A stretch of DNA of 64,000 bases from Clostridiaceae bacterium (GCA_018378255.1 JAGZXV010000002.1:45605-109604); one strand, 5' to 3'. Numbered from the stretch's first letter, positions 52,591-62,036 are shown. The notes: generated by a model from the letters alone, not told the origin. Program-made: numbers and translations.

Positions 52591-53343
52591 CTAATAATAA
52601 ATAGACAGCGGTTTCCCTTCAACTTCCTGAATCTCAAAATCCACCCGGTAAATCCGTGAAAGATTTTCTTTTGTCATCACCTCATTAACTGTCCCGAACT
52701 TCTCCACTTTCCCATCCACAAACGCGCATATATAATCCGAATAAAATGCCGCATAATTGATTTCATGAAGGACCAAAATCACAGTTTTTCCCAGCTCATC
52801 ACATAAGCGGCGCACGATTTTCATCATATTGGTGGAATGGTAGATATCCAGGTTATTAGTAGGTTCATCCAGCAGAATGTATTCTGTATCCTGGGCAATT
52901 ACCATGGCGATATAAGCCCTTTGGCGCTGTCCCCCCGATAATTCATCGATAAACTGGTTCTCAAATTCTTCCAATTCCATATAAGAAATAGCTTTGCTGA
53001 CGATCTCTTCATCCTCCGCCGTCAAATGGTTTCCGCTGTATGGAAAACGGCCGAATGTGACCAGCTCCCTCACAGTCAGTTTCATCTGGATCTGGTTTGT
53101 CTGGGTCAGGATAGCCAGCCTTTTTGACAACTCCCTGCTCTTCCATTTGGTGATGTCTTTTCCGTCGAACTCAACATTTCCGCCATCTCTGGCTACCAGC
53201 CTGGAGATCATTCCCATCACGGTGGACTTTCCCGCTCCATTGGGCCCGATCATGGATATCACCTTTCCCTTGGGGATTTCGAAGCTGACGGAATCCACCA
53301 CCGGCCTGCCGTCATATTTTTTAGTGAGATTTTTAATGAACAT
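52591..53343 (-). CDS. Siderophore ABC transporter ATPase
   Basis: 250 aa. Walker A GPNGAGKST, signature LSGGQRQRAYIA, Walker B YILLDEPTNNLD, switch His in LVLHEINYA. FepC/FhuC-type, closest to YclP-like ATPases. The start lies 4 bases from the preceding permease gene. It couples to the two FecCD permeases. Confidence 0.94.
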   Translation of the reverse strand: MFIKNLTKKYDGRPVVDSVSFEIPKGKVISMIGPNGAGKSTVMGMISRLVARDGGNVEFDGKDITKWKSRELSKRLAILTQTNQIQMKLTVRELVTFGRFPYSGNHLTAEDEEIVSKAISYMELEEFENQFIDELSGGQRQRAYIAMVIAQDTEYILLDEPTNNLDIYHSTNMMKIVRRLCDELGKTVILVLHEINYAAFYSDYICAFVDGKVEKFGTVNEVMTKENLSRIYRVDFEIQEVEGKPLSIYY

Positions 53344-53347
53344 TTCT

Positions 53348-54316
53348 TTATGCCCTCCTGTTGTTTAAAAGCAGATAGAGGAAATAAATTCCCCCGCCCA
53401 CAGTGATAAATACGCTGACCGGCACACTATAAGTGAACACCTGCTCTACCAGCACCTGCCCGGCAACCAGAATCACCATGCCGATCAGCGCGGACCCGGC
53501 AATCAAATAGCTGTGGCGGTAGGTTTTAAACAACTGCCTGGATAAATTTGCAATAATCAGGCCCAAAAACGAAATCGGCCCTACCATGGCAGTTGCGATA
53601 GCGATAAACAGTGTCACCCCGAGCAGCAGACGGCGGATTGTCCGGTCATAATCCACGCCCAGATTGACCGCCTGATCCTTTCCCAACGTGATCACATTCA
53701 GCAGAGCCAGCTCTTTTCGCAAAACTATGATAAGCATTGCCATCAATACCAATGAAAACAGCAGGATACCGGAGTTGACATTGCTGAAACTCGCCACCAG
53801 AGATGCCAAAAGCGCATCGTATTCATTGGGATCCATAATTCGGGTCAAAGTCGTCTGCACACTGGTAAAAAATGTGGACAGCACCGTACCCGCCAAAAGC
53901 ACATAGAGCACATTATGCCTGGTCTTTTTGAACAAATAGCTGTAAATCAACATAGCCGCCATACCCATGAGCACCAGGTCCACCGCAAAAGATAGGTTGG
54001 CATTCCGGGCCAGCAGGCTTGAGGAACCAAACACAAAAACCACAGCCGTATGGATCAGCCCATAAAGAGAGTTCATTCCCAAAAGGCAGGGCGTTACAAT
54101 GGTATTATTGATAATTGACTGGAAAACTATGGAGGCGCTGCCGATGCAAAAGGCAGTGGTCATCATCACCAGCAGTTTAGGCACCCGGAGTTTCATAACA
54201 TAATCAAAGTATTTCAGATTCACCTTTATGAGCAGGTAAAATGCCGCTGCCGCCAGCACAAGGAAAACCAGGGCAGCAATTTTTTTCAAATTTGTGTTTC
54301 CTTTTACGGCCGTCAT
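53348..54316 (-). CDS. Siderophore ABC transporter permease (FecCD family), second
   Basis: 322 aa with nine or ten predicted helices. FecCD landmarks include TTAFCIGSASIVFQSIINNT and LGKDQAVNLGVDYDRTIRRL, the cytoplasmic coupling region, followed by GPISFLGLIIANLSRQLF. Its start overlaps the stop of the first permease gene by 4 bases. Confidence 0.93.
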   Translation of the reverse strand: MTAVKGNTNLKKIAALVFLVLAAAAFYLLIKVNLKYFDYVMKLRVPKLLVMMTTAFCIGSASIVFQSIINNTIVTPCLLGMNSLYGLIHTAVVFVFGSSSLLARNANLSFAVDLVLMGMAAMLIYSYLFKKTRHNVLYVLLAGTVLSTFFTSVQTTLTRIMDPNEYDALLASLVASFSNVNSGILLFSLVLMAMLIIVLRKELALLNVITLGKDQAVNLGVDYDRTIRRLLLGVTLFIAIATAMVGPISFLGLIIANLSRQLFKTYRHSYLIAGSALIGMVILVAGQVLVEQVFTYSVPVSVFITVGGGIYFLYLLLNNRRA

Positions 54317-55350
54317 CCCTCTTCTCCCCCCGCAACAGTAAAGTTGGCGCCGCAGCTTACCGGCGCTTTCATCCTGATACTTTTCCGTCCATTTCCCAAA
54401 CGGTAAATCAGCAGTCCGATGAATATCATGCTGCCGAGAATGCCCACAATCAGTTCAATGGGCAGTTCATAAGGCGCAATCACGGAGCGCCCGATCATAT
54501 CGCATACCAGAACAAACAGCGCGCCGAAAAGCGCCGTATCCGCCAGTGTTCCTCTGATCTTGTCCCCTTTAAACATGGAAACCACGTTGGGAACAATCAG
54601 CCCTATGTAAGAAATGCTTCCCACCACCACAACCACGCTGGCTGTAATCAGAGCGGCTATGCTGAGCCCGGCAAACATCACAACCTCATATCTTACCCCC
54701 AGGTTTTTTGAAAAGTCTTTGCCCATGCCCACGATATTAAAATGATTTGCATAGATAAAAGCCAGGACCACCAGCGGCACAGCCAGATAAACCAGCTCAT
54801 ACCGTCCCCTCAAAACCAGGGAAAAATGCCCCACCAGCCAGGAAGAAAGGGCCTGGGTCATATCATATTTGTAGGCAAGATAACTGGTCAAACCTCCGAT
54901 CACATTGCCAAACATAATCCCTACCAGAGGTACCATGACAACATCTTTAAATGTAACTCTCTGTATAAACCATACAAATGTCCACGTTCCTATAACTGCC
55001 GCAATAAATGCAAACAGCGCCCTTCCCCAAAGCGTGGAACCAGGCCAGAAAAGCAGGGCCAGAAGGATGCCGAACTGGGCCGAGGAGATGGTAGCTCCGG
55101 TACTTGGAGACACGAATTTGTTCATACAGAGCTGCTGCATGATCAGCCCGGCAACGCTCATCCCCACACCGGTGCATAGAATGGCCAGCAGCCGGGGCAG
55201 CCGGGATATCAGCAGAATCTCAACCTGTTCAAAATCTCCGTTCATCATATTCACCAGACTTAAATCCAGCACGCCTAAAAATAAGGACCAGACTGAGAGT
55301 ATGAGCAGACATACCGCTAAAACTATTGTGACCTTATATTTTTTCATCAT
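54313..55350 (-). CDS. Siderophore ABC transporter permease (FecCD family), first
   Basis: 345 aa. First gene of the operon, with GGAGG before ATG. FecCD features: LLAILCTGVGMSVAGLIMQQ, GKDFSKNLGVRYEVVMFAGL and GSISYIGLIVPNVVSMFKG. The C-terminal tail after the last helix is short and basic. Works as a heterodimer with the second permease. The operator-like palindrome at 55365-55380 lies directly upstream. Confidence 0.93.
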   Translation of the reverse strand: MMKKYKVTIVLAVCLLILSVWSLFLGVLDLSLVNMMNGDFEQVEILLISRLPRLLAILCTGVGMSVAGLIMQQLCMNKFVSPSTGATISSAQFGILLALLFWPGSTLWGRALFAFIAAVIGTWTFVWFIQRVTFKDVVMVPLVGIMFGNVIGGLTSYLAYKYDMTQALSSWLVGHFSLVLRGRYELVYLAVPLVVLAFIYANHFNIVGMGKDFSKNLGVRYEVVMFAGLSIAALITASVVVVVGSISYIGLIVPNVVSMFKGDKIRGTLADTALFGALFVLVCDMIGRSVIAPYELPIELIVGILGSMIFIGLLIYRLGNGRKSIRMKAPVSCGANFTVAGGEEG

Positions 55351-55364
55351 TTCCTCCGATTTTG

Positions 55365-55380
55365 GTTAGCTTCAGCTAAC
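55365..55380. promoter_or_regulatory. Metal-regulator-like operator before the siderophore operon
   Basis: GTTAGCTTCAGCTAAC is a 16-bp palindrome with perfect 7-bp arms, 15 bases before the first start codon. It resembles DtxR/IdeR-type boxes (TTAGG..CTAAC-like) more than a Fur box. Iron-dependent repression is the likely role. A possible -35 TTGACT lies near 55478 on the minus strand. Confidence 0.5.
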
Positions 55381-55501
55381 TTATTGATAAAAAAAGTGCA
55401 GCTGCATACCATACTGGACTTACGTGGTATCCACTGCGCGTTACAGACATATTTTGTCATATGATTTTTAAAAAGTCAACATCCAAATATTACCTTTTTT
55501 T

Positions 55502-55702
55502 CTCAATAAGATTTTACTGGTAACCGTTCAGACCGCGGCTCCTCCTCCTGCCGTTACTGTAAATCCCCTCAGAAGAGGAATTATCGCCAACTACACCTTA
55601 GCCGCTAAAAAGGTTGTGATAACCGAATTGTCCTTTGATCAGGCTGTTGCATCCCTGTCTTCCGACTATCCGGTTATCGTAGGTATCATCTGGAACGGCT
55701 GA
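55502..55702 (+). pseudogene. Remnant resembling the end of a C39/papain-like peptidase
   Basis: An open frame without a start codon ends at TGA 55700-55702 and reads NYTLAAKKVVITELSFDQAV, then ASLSSDYPVIVGIIWNG. The stretch SLSSDYPVIVGIIWNG matches the pattern before the catalytic His in papain-like C39 peptidases (xxPVIVGI.WNxGGGH), where the GGGH should follow the stop. No ribosome-binding site or upstream Cys motif. A decayed fragment is inferred. It ends inside a 13-bp stem (about 55697-55732). Confidence 0.35.
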
Positions 55703-55722
55703 AATAACATTCATGTACTCTG

Positions 55723-56178
55723 TTATTTCAGCCCGATATAGATATGAATCTCCGCATTCTCCATATCCCCGTCCTGGTATTCTTCAAAATCACTTCCAAA
55801 TGAACGGGGCAGATCCATTTTCCAAAGCTCCTGCCAGAATTCCATAACAGCATTCTGCATATGGCCTTTTACTATGAATCTGGCATATTTACCGGCAGGA
55901 ATCTTCCTCACAACGGTTCCTTCGGGAATGTTTTCCCCATGATTTACCTCACATGCAACCACTACGGTATAATCGGATTTTTCATCCCCTTCATATTCAG
56001 TATAAATCCCCAGCGATTTGCCGTTACTTTTATCTGAGATCGCTTCATAGAAGCCGGCTCCGTAAAATCTCTCCCATAAACCGCCGATAATCTTGCCCAT
56101 ATCCGCGTCCGAATTATTGGTACGGGCCTCCAGACCAACCACTGTCTTTTCCTCTAAATCCATTATTTCATAAGTCAT
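55723..56178 (-). CDS. GyrI-like effector-binding-domain protein
   Basis: 151 aa. A single SOUL/GyrI-like domain with two beta-alpha-beta repeats: YEIMDLEEKTVVGLEARTNN at the start, KSNGKSLGIYTEYEGDEKSD and RKIPAGKYARFIVKGHMQ. The same domain is the C-terminal effector pocket of AraC/Rob and BmrR-type regulators, which bind small amphipathic compounds, but no DNA-binding domain is attached. It lies near the WYL regulator gene in the same direction. Function unknown. Confidence 0.85.
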   Translation of the reverse strand: MTYEIMDLEEKTVVGLEARTNNSDADMGKIIGGLWERFYGAGFYEAISDKSNGKSLGIYTEYEGDEKSDYTVVVACEVNHGENIPEGTVVRKIPAGKYARFIVKGHMQNAVMEFWQELWKMDLPRSFGSDFEEYQDGDMENAEIHIYIGLK

Positions 56179-56242
56179 ATCATCGTCCTCTTTTCTTTTG
56201 ATAGACCGATCATATCACTTAAAACACGACATCTGACTGTCA

Positions 56243-57148
56243 TCATTCATACTTTTTCCATATTTCTTTTGCTGTCCTGGCAAACTCCTTTCTCAGTTCA
56301 GGCGGCGAAATCAACTCCACCTTGTTTCCAAAACTGAGAAGCCATCCGGCTGAACTTTCCATATCCATAAACCAAAAATGGAATAATAGTTTTCCGTCTT
56401 CCTGTTCCTCAAAACTCTCCGGCCCGTATTCTTCAATCAGACGCCATTTAAAATCAGGATCAAATAAGGCGGTAACTTCCACCCCAGGCTGATAAATAGT
56501 CTCTTTATCTATGGTAAACTCCGGCAGTTCTCTGGGCTCAAAACCTTCTCCCGTACACCTCAACCCCAAAATCCTGTTCAGTTTAAACATGCGGAAATCC
56601 TGCCTTTCCAGACAGTATCCCCAAACGTACCAGGAGGACCACTGGAACACCAGCAGATAGGGTTCCATTTCCCGCACGCTCTCTCCTTTTGGTGCATAAT
56701 AGGTAAATCCGATTCTCTGCTTCTCCTCAATCGCGGTCTGGATCAGTTCAATTTTAGGCGCCAGGGAGGATTTATACCAGGAAGACAGATCGATCACAAT
56801 GTGGCTGTCCGGCATCAGCACGCTGGAGTTGCCCGCTGAAAACTTTTCCATCAACTGCTGGTATTTTTTTGTTCCGCACACGCTGTCAAGGCTTCTTAAC
56901 CCGGCCAGAACCGCCTTCATATCGGAAGAAGTCAGCAGCGTCCTGTCAATTCTGTAACCTTCCATGATGGAGATTCCGCCGTTCTGCCCCTGTGTGGTAA
57001 CAACCGGTATCCCGGCTTTGCAGATCGCTTCGATATCCCGGTTGATCGTCCGCCTGGACACTTCGAATTTTTCCGCCAGATAAGGAGCGGTAACCTTCTC
57101 CTGCTGCAGAAGGATGGCTAGGATTCCGATTAAACGGTCTATTTTCAT
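56243..57148 (-). CDS. HTH-WYL domain transcriptional regulator (YafY-like)
   Basis: 301 aa from ATG 57148, 8 bases after GGGAG. N-terminal HTH_11 (KIDRLIGILAILLQQEKVTA, then EVSRRTINRDIEAI), a linker, and a WYL-type domain with WSSWYVWGYCLERQDFRMFK near residue 185. Such proteins regulate DNA-damage, defence or metabolic genes, binding ligands through WYL. It lies 26 bases downstream of the UvrD-like helicase gene, so co-transcription with the two helicases is possible, and it may control the following GyrI-like gene. Confidence 0.9.
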   Translation of the reverse strand: MKIDRLIGILAILLQQEKVTAPYLAEKFEVSRRTINRDIEAICKAGIPVVTTQGQNGGISIMEGYRIDRTLLTSSDMKAVLAGLRSLDSVCGTKKYQQLMEKFSAGNSSVLMPDSHIVIDLSSWYKSSLAPKIELIQTAIEEKQRIGFTYYAPKGESVREMEPYLLVFQWSSWYVWGYCLERQDFRMFKLNRILGLRCTGEGFEPRELPEFTIDKETIYQPGVEVTALFDPDFKWRLIEEYGPESFEEQEDGKLLFHFWFMDMESSAGWLLSFGNKVELISPPELRKEFARTAKEIWKKYE

Positions 57149-57173
57149 GACTTCTACTCCCTTTTTAAGTATA

Positions 57174-59255
57174 TTATAAATATTCCAATTCACTGAAGCA
57201 TTTCACAAACTCTTTAATGCCGTAACCCTCAAATTCCACTTCGATCATCATATCATCTTCCCTGACAACGGCCCCAGTCCCGTATTTTCTATGTTTTACC
57301 TGCTTATTAGGGCTTGATAGTTCTGTATTTACGCAGGGTACTGCCGGTTCTGATGTTTTTGGGGCAGGTTCCACCGCTTGACCGGCTCTCAATTCCAGAA
57401 TCTGCCGTTTCATCTCCTGCAGATTTACAGGCTCATGATTTTCCCCATCATCTTCCTGAATCAGATGTCCGGGAATCATGCGGATATAGGAACTGGCTTC
57501 CGGTTCCACCCGGTTATAGCCCGGATTGATATAATAAGACAGTTCCAGTTGATCCTTAGCCCTGGTAATCCCTACAAAAAACAGTCTCCGCTCCTCATCC
57601 TCTTCTTCCATACTCTTTGTCCTCAGCGGGATCAGCCCATAGTTAACGCCTATGATGAACACATGGGAAAATTCCAGTCCTTTTGAGGCATGAAGAGTCA
57701 TCAGTTTGACGGAATCCTCTTCCCTGTTAATCTCCCTTTGAAGAATATTTATACCATATAAGGCGGATGAATTGATAAAATCCCTCATTCCGTCCAGGAA
57801 ACCCATTTTATTCTCCCGGACATATTCCAGAATGATCTCCATAAGGGTGCAGACCGCCTTTTTATCCTCCTGATAAGCGGCCGATGTGGGATGTATATAG
57901 CGGTCAAAATCAAAGTATCCATAAAGCGCCTGAACTTCCTCACATACCGGACACCTCTCTTTAAATTCCAGCATTCTGGAAAGCAGACAGGACCTCCCGC
58001 GGTCCTTTTCCCCTATTATTTTCCCAGCTTCTTTTACCGTAAAATGTTCCCCGTACTCCTTATTGCTGAGTGCGTAAATCCCGGATGTCCTGTCGTCAGG
58101 GTTCAGAGAATATCGGAATACCTTCATTACCCAATTGAGCACCGGGATGTCATGAATCGTTTTTTTAAGCGACACCTCAAAGGGAATATCATTTCTCTCC
58201 AGCACATCTTCTAAAATCTGGGACTGGGTCTGTAGTCTGTAAAACACCGCGATTTCTCTATATGAAATCCCATTTTCATGGAGTTCTTTTATCCTGTCTG
58301 CCAGATAACCGGCCTCGCTGAAGGGGTCATAATGGCGTTTTACCAGGATTTTACTGCCTGGTTCCCGGATTCCGGTCAGACCGGAACCGGTTTGGAGGAA
58401 GCACCGGGCCGCCTCTAAGATAGAACTGCTGGAGCGGTAATTGATTGGAAGCGACAGCTCCCTGGCATGATAGCGTTTCTTCAGGGTATAAAAAACATTT
58501 AATACACTTCCCCGCCAACTGTATATCACCTGGTTGGGGTCCCCCACCGCAAAGAGCCTGGCTCCGCTCTGCTTCATTCTGTCAATAAATGCCAGCTGCA
58601 TTTCATCGCTGTCCTGTACCTCGTCCAGTATAATCCACCTGAACCCGACCGGAGATTGCTCCAGCAGCATGGTGGTATAAAACAGCAGATCGAAAAAGCT
58701 CATCTTGTTCTGTTTTATTTTCTCCATTTTCAGGAGATTTACCAGAATAAACAGATCGTCTTTATATCTGGATACTTTCTTTTCTTCCTCCTGAACCGCC
58801 ATAGCCTGTTCCAGCCGTTTTTTCAGCCTGTTTTTATATTTAATGTTCAATTTCTCCCTCAGGATCAATTCCATGGCAAGGTCTATCTCTTCATCCGGCT
58901 CAATTACCTGGAATTCTTTTGTATACCCGAGAGTTTCCACAGGCAGAACGCTGCGGAGCATCCACAAAGCCACGCTGTGAAATGTCCCGAATCCACATAA
59001 TTCATCAGAAATAACACTGTTATCCACATGAATTAGCCGTTCTCTGATCTCATTAGCCGCTTTATTGGTAAATGTCAGCACAACCATGTCGCTGTAACTG
59101 ATCTGTTTTCCATAATGGAGATACAGGATTTTCGCAATCAGGACTGTGGTTTTACCGCTTCCCACATTAGCATTTACCACACAGGCGTCGCTTTCGTCCA
59201 GAACAGCCTCTTTTTGGTAAGGATTCAGCCGTTCCAGCTCGTTTTCATACTTCAT
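57174..59255 (-). CDS. UvrD/PcrA-like SF1A DNA helicase
   Basis: 693 aa. Q-motif LNPYQKEAV; Walker A ANVGSGKTT (residues 29-37); motif II DEVQDSDEMQ; motif III GDPNQVIYSWRG; motif IV INYRSSSSILEAA; motif V TLHASKGLEFSHVFI; motif VI RRLFFVGITRAKDQLELSY. The last 45 residues (KHRKYGTGAVVREDDMMIEV) form the Tudor-like domain by which PcrA/UvrD bind RNA polymerase. 3'-5' unwinding in repair is the family role. Somewhat shorter than PcrA (about 740 aa), and it starts 9 bases after the SF2 helicase gene. Confidence 0.93.
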   Translation of the reverse strand: MKYENELERLNPYQKEAVLDESDACVVNANVGSGKTTVLIAKILYLHYGKQISYSDMVVLTFTNKAANEIRERLIHVDNSVISDELCGFGTFHSVALWMLRSVLPVETLGYTKEFQVIEPDEEIDLAMELILREKLNIKYKNRLKKRLEQAMAVQEEEKKVSRYKDDLFILVNLLKMEKIKQNKMSFFDLLFYTTMLLEQSPVGFRWIILDEVQDSDEMQLAFIDRMKQSGARLFAVGDPNQVIYSWRGSVLNVFYTLKKRYHARELSLPINYRSSSSILEAARCFLQTGSGLTGIREPGSKILVKRHYDPFSEAGYLADRIKELHENGISYREIAVFYRLQTQSQILEDVLERNDIPFEVSLKKTIHDIPVLNWVMKVFRYSLNPDDRTSGIYALSNKEYGEHFTVKEAGKIIGEKDRGRSCLLSRMLEFKERCPVCEEVQALYGYFDFDRYIHPTSAAYQEDKKAVCTLMEIILEYVRENKMGFLDGMRDFINSSALYGINILQREINREEDSVKLMTLHASKGLEFSHVFIIGVNYGLIPLRTKSMEEEDEERRLFFVGITRAKDQLELSYYINPGYNRVEPEASSYIRMIPGHLIQEDDGENHEPVNLQEMKRQILELRAGQAVEPAPKTSEPAVPCVNTELSSPNKQVKHRKYGTGAVVREDDMMIEVEFEGYGIKEFVKCFSELEYL

Positions 59256-59264
59256 CCCAACCTC

Positions 59265-61928
59265 CTACTCCGTTAGATTCTCATACCGTTTTTCAAGTTT
59301 ATCCCTCACATCGTTCCTGTCCGCTCTCCCTTCATTCACCCTGATTTCCAGCCGCAGGTTCCTGGTCGCATCCGTATAAAAACCAACTATATTAAGGAGA
59401 CTTTTTCTATTGGTTTCTTCCGAAATCCATTCCTTGTAAAATGGGTTGTCCATAACGAGAACCAGCGTATCCCCATCCGTTTCCACCTCATGAACCGTAC
59501 TCAAAAACGCAGCAAAGTTTTCTCCGTTTTCCTGCAGATAGGAACAGAATTCTTCCCATTTCTCCTTCAATTCCTTAAACTGGAATGGTTTTTTAATAAA
59601 TGTGGACGGAGCAAATTCGGCCGTCTTTATATTCCTGGGCGCCTCTGATTCCTCCAGAAGATTTTTAAGCCCCCACAAAACCAGGGATTTATCCAGACGG
59701 AAATCACCGATACAGGCAGCACAGCCCTTTTCACAGCGGCAGCCGTCCACCATTTGAACCGCATTTTTAAGAATCTGCGGCAGAAGGTCAAATATCTTCT
59801 CAGCATAGCCGAGGCCGCCGATATATTTATCATAGATAAACATTTTCGCTTCAAAGCCGCCCGAAACGCTTAAGTCCAGCACATCCAGGGACATGGTGGT
59901 TCCGATATCTTCCTGTTCTGTCATAGTAGCCATCATGGCCGCATTTTTTATGGCATAGCACAACCCTTCAAAATGGTTATTTCTGACTGCCTGTCCATTT
60001 GGCCCCTCCTGTATGAGACTTCTGTAAACCCGGGCCACATTATCTGGAATCCGTATCCAGCTGCTTTCCGTTTCAAATGCTTTCGCCAAAGGACGTTCCA
60101 GTTGTTCATACCCCAGGTTCTGATGATTATGGAACTGGAGTTTTTTAAACATATGTATCATGTCATTTACATTCACATCGCCAAATGATGCCTTAATCCG
60201 CTTGTAATCCAGGCTTTTCTGTTCTTTAATGACCCGGATATCCGTAATTCCCCCCGGCATGGTGTAATAATTACCTTTAAATGGAACCGCATAGGCGGTC
60301 TTGCTTTCCAAATCCAGTTTCAGCACCTGATACTGGTTTCCTCCATGCATATAAACCGCGCCGCGATGGATTTCCCTGAACGCCTGCATCTCGTCCATTT
60401 CAGTGATCTCTCTGTCATTTTCCTGATTGATCAGCTTGTATCTGGCCTTATCGATATTCCTCAGGCTGAAATCCCCAGCCGGAAAGGAACTGCCGGACCA
60501 GGCAAATCTTCCGTTCTGGCCATTAAGCTCCTTGGCCTTGATCAGCACCGGTATCGTTTCTCCCAGATCGGGGAAAACAGCGATATCATCCAAGGTCAGC
60601 GGGATTTCCGCAGCGGCCGCCCGGATATGAGCCAGTTCGATCAGCAGATTGTTTTTGTCGATTACCGCGGTTTCGCTTCCCCCTTCAAACAACCAGTCGG
60701 GATTGACCGCTATATACTGGTCAAAGGGCAGATTGTCCAGGATCATATAATTGGAGCATCTTTTCTGGTTTCTGCCTGCCCGCCCCGTCTGCTGCCAGAA
60801 GGAAGCCCTTGTTCCGGGATAGCCCACAAGTATAGTAGTATCAATCTTTCCGATATCGATTCCAAGTTCCAGAGCATTGGTGGAAATGAGACCGGACAGT
60901 TCACCGGATATCATCTTCCGTTCGATCTCCTTTCTCTCCAAAGGAGTATAACCGCCCCGGTATCCTGAAATCTTATCCCCCATAGATTTTCCGAAAAAGC
61001 TTTCCGTCTCCAGTTTATCCCTGGCCTCCTTTAAAACCACTTCCACATTTCTTCTGGACTTTGCAAATGCAATGAAGCTGTGATGGTCCTCCACCAGGTC
61101 AGGGATCATTTCCGCTGCCACCGTGGCAGTCTGGACCTGTCCATAATACCGCCTGTCCTTTCCCATAATTTTAGGCGGCTGGATCAGCGCATAACTTCGT
61201 TCTGCCGCCGGCGAGCCGTCATTTCCAATCTGTTCAAACCTCCGTCCGCAGATTTCCTCTGCCAGTTCCAGCGGATTGGCTATGGTGGCCGAACTGCATA
61301 AATACTGAGGAGAAGAATGATAATATCTGCAAACCCGGCCCAAACGCCGGAAAACATTGGCCAAATGCGAGCCAAACGCCCCTCTGTATGTATGAAGTTC
61401 ATCAATAACGATAAACTTCAGGTTGGAAAAGATAAAATCAAAGCCGTACTTGCTGTGGTTTGGCAAAAATGCGCCGTTGAGCATTTCCGGATTTGTCAGT
61501 ATTATATTGGCATTTTTCCTGATCCTGCTTCTCTCTCCCACAGGCGTATCCCCGTCATAAACCCCCACGGAAACCCTGTTTTCACCAAAGTATTCCACAT
61601 ACGGAAGAATAGCCCGGTACTGGTCGCTGGCAAGGGCCTTGGTCGGATAGATAAAAACAGCTCTGGAAAGCGGATTCATCAGGATTTCCTGCAGCACCGG
61701 AAGGAGAAATCCCAGGGTCTTGCCGCTGGCGGTCGAAGTGGTAATCACCAGATTCTTTCCCTCCATGGCCTCTTCAAACATGCGGGCCTGATGGGAATAC
61801 AGGCCGGTAAAGCCATGGTCCACAAGATAATCTTTAATCTCCCCGGAAAGGCGGGAAGGATAGGGTGCGTATTCTGCGGGCCGGGCGGGGATTGTTTTTT
61901 TATATATGATTAAGTCCTTGATATCCAT
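59265..61928 (-). CDS. MrfA/YprA-like SF2 helicase (DUF1998) with extra C-terminal domain
   Basis: 887 aa. DExH helicase core: TTSTASGKT near residue 64, VIDELHTYRG near 176, CSSATIANP, and the C-terminal helicase lobe ending YPGTRASFWQQTGRAGR. The DUF1998/MZB zinc site is CRCEKGCAAC near residue 730. MrfA/YprA (about 750 aa) repairs mitomycin-type adducts together with MrfB. Here about 120 extra residues follow (from about 765), including WEEFCSYLQENGENFAAFLS and DGDTLVLVMDNPFYKEWI, with a KH-like strand-helix pattern resembling DnaA domain I or the DnaX C-terminal region. No mrfB neighbour; the partner is a UvrD-like helicase. Confidence 0.9.
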   Translation of the reverse strand: MDIKDLIIYKKTIPARPAEYAPYPSRLSGEIKDYLVDHGFTGLYSHQARMFEEAMEGKNLVITTSTASGKTLGFLLPVLQEILMNPLSRAVFIYPTKALASDQYRAILPYVEYFGENRVSVGVYDGDTPVGERSRIRKNANIILTNPEMLNGAFLPNHSKYGFDFIFSNLKFIVIDELHTYRGAFGSHLANVFRRLGRVCRYYHSSPQYLCSSATIANPLELAEEICGRRFEQIGNDGSPAAERSYALIQPPKIMGKDRRYYGQVQTATVAAEMIPDLVEDHHSFIAFAKSRRNVEVVLKEARDKLETESFFGKSMGDKISGYRGGYTPLERKEIERKMISGELSGLISTNALELGIDIGKIDTTILVGYPGTRASFWQQTGRAGRNQKRCSNYMILDNLPFDQYIAVNPDWLFEGGSETAVIDKNNLLIELAHIRAAAAEIPLTLDDIAVFPDLGETIPVLIKAKELNGQNGRFAWSGSSFPAGDFSLRNIDKARYKLINQENDREITEMDEMQAFREIHRGAVYMHGGNQYQVLKLDLESKTAYAVPFKGNYYTMPGGITDIRVIKEQKSLDYKRIKASFGDVNVNDMIHMFKKLQFHNHQNLGYEQLERPLAKAFETESSWIRIPDNVARVYRSLIQEGPNGQAVRNNHFEGLCYAIKNAAMMATMTEQEDIGTTMSLDVLDLSVSGGFEAKMFIYDKYIGGLGYAEKIFDLLPQILKNAVQMVDGCRCEKGCAACIGDFRLDKSLVLWGLKNLLEESEAPRNIKTAEFAPSTFIKKPFQFKELKEKWEEFCSYLQENGENFAAFLSTVHEVETDGDTLVLVMDNPFYKEWISEETNRKSLLNIVGFYTDATRNLRLEIRVNEGRADRNDVRDKLEKRYENLTE

Positions 61929-61970
61929 AAGAATGCTCCTGTCGGTTGATTTCTTTGATTATACTATATT

Positions 61971-62036
61971 TTTTACATGAAGGGTGAAGGGATTTCTGAA
62001 AATCCCTTCACACCTCATGTAAAAAATCTTTGTGTA
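61971..62036. terminator. Terminator/hairpin, GAAGGGATTT variant of the repeat family
   Basis: ACATGA-x-GGTGAAGGGATTT pairs with AAATCCCTTCACACCTCATGT, with T- and A-runs outside on either strand. It lies upstream of the helicase start codon, so it does not terminate that gene. It may end a rightward transcript, or be a dispersed element. Confidence 0.65.
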
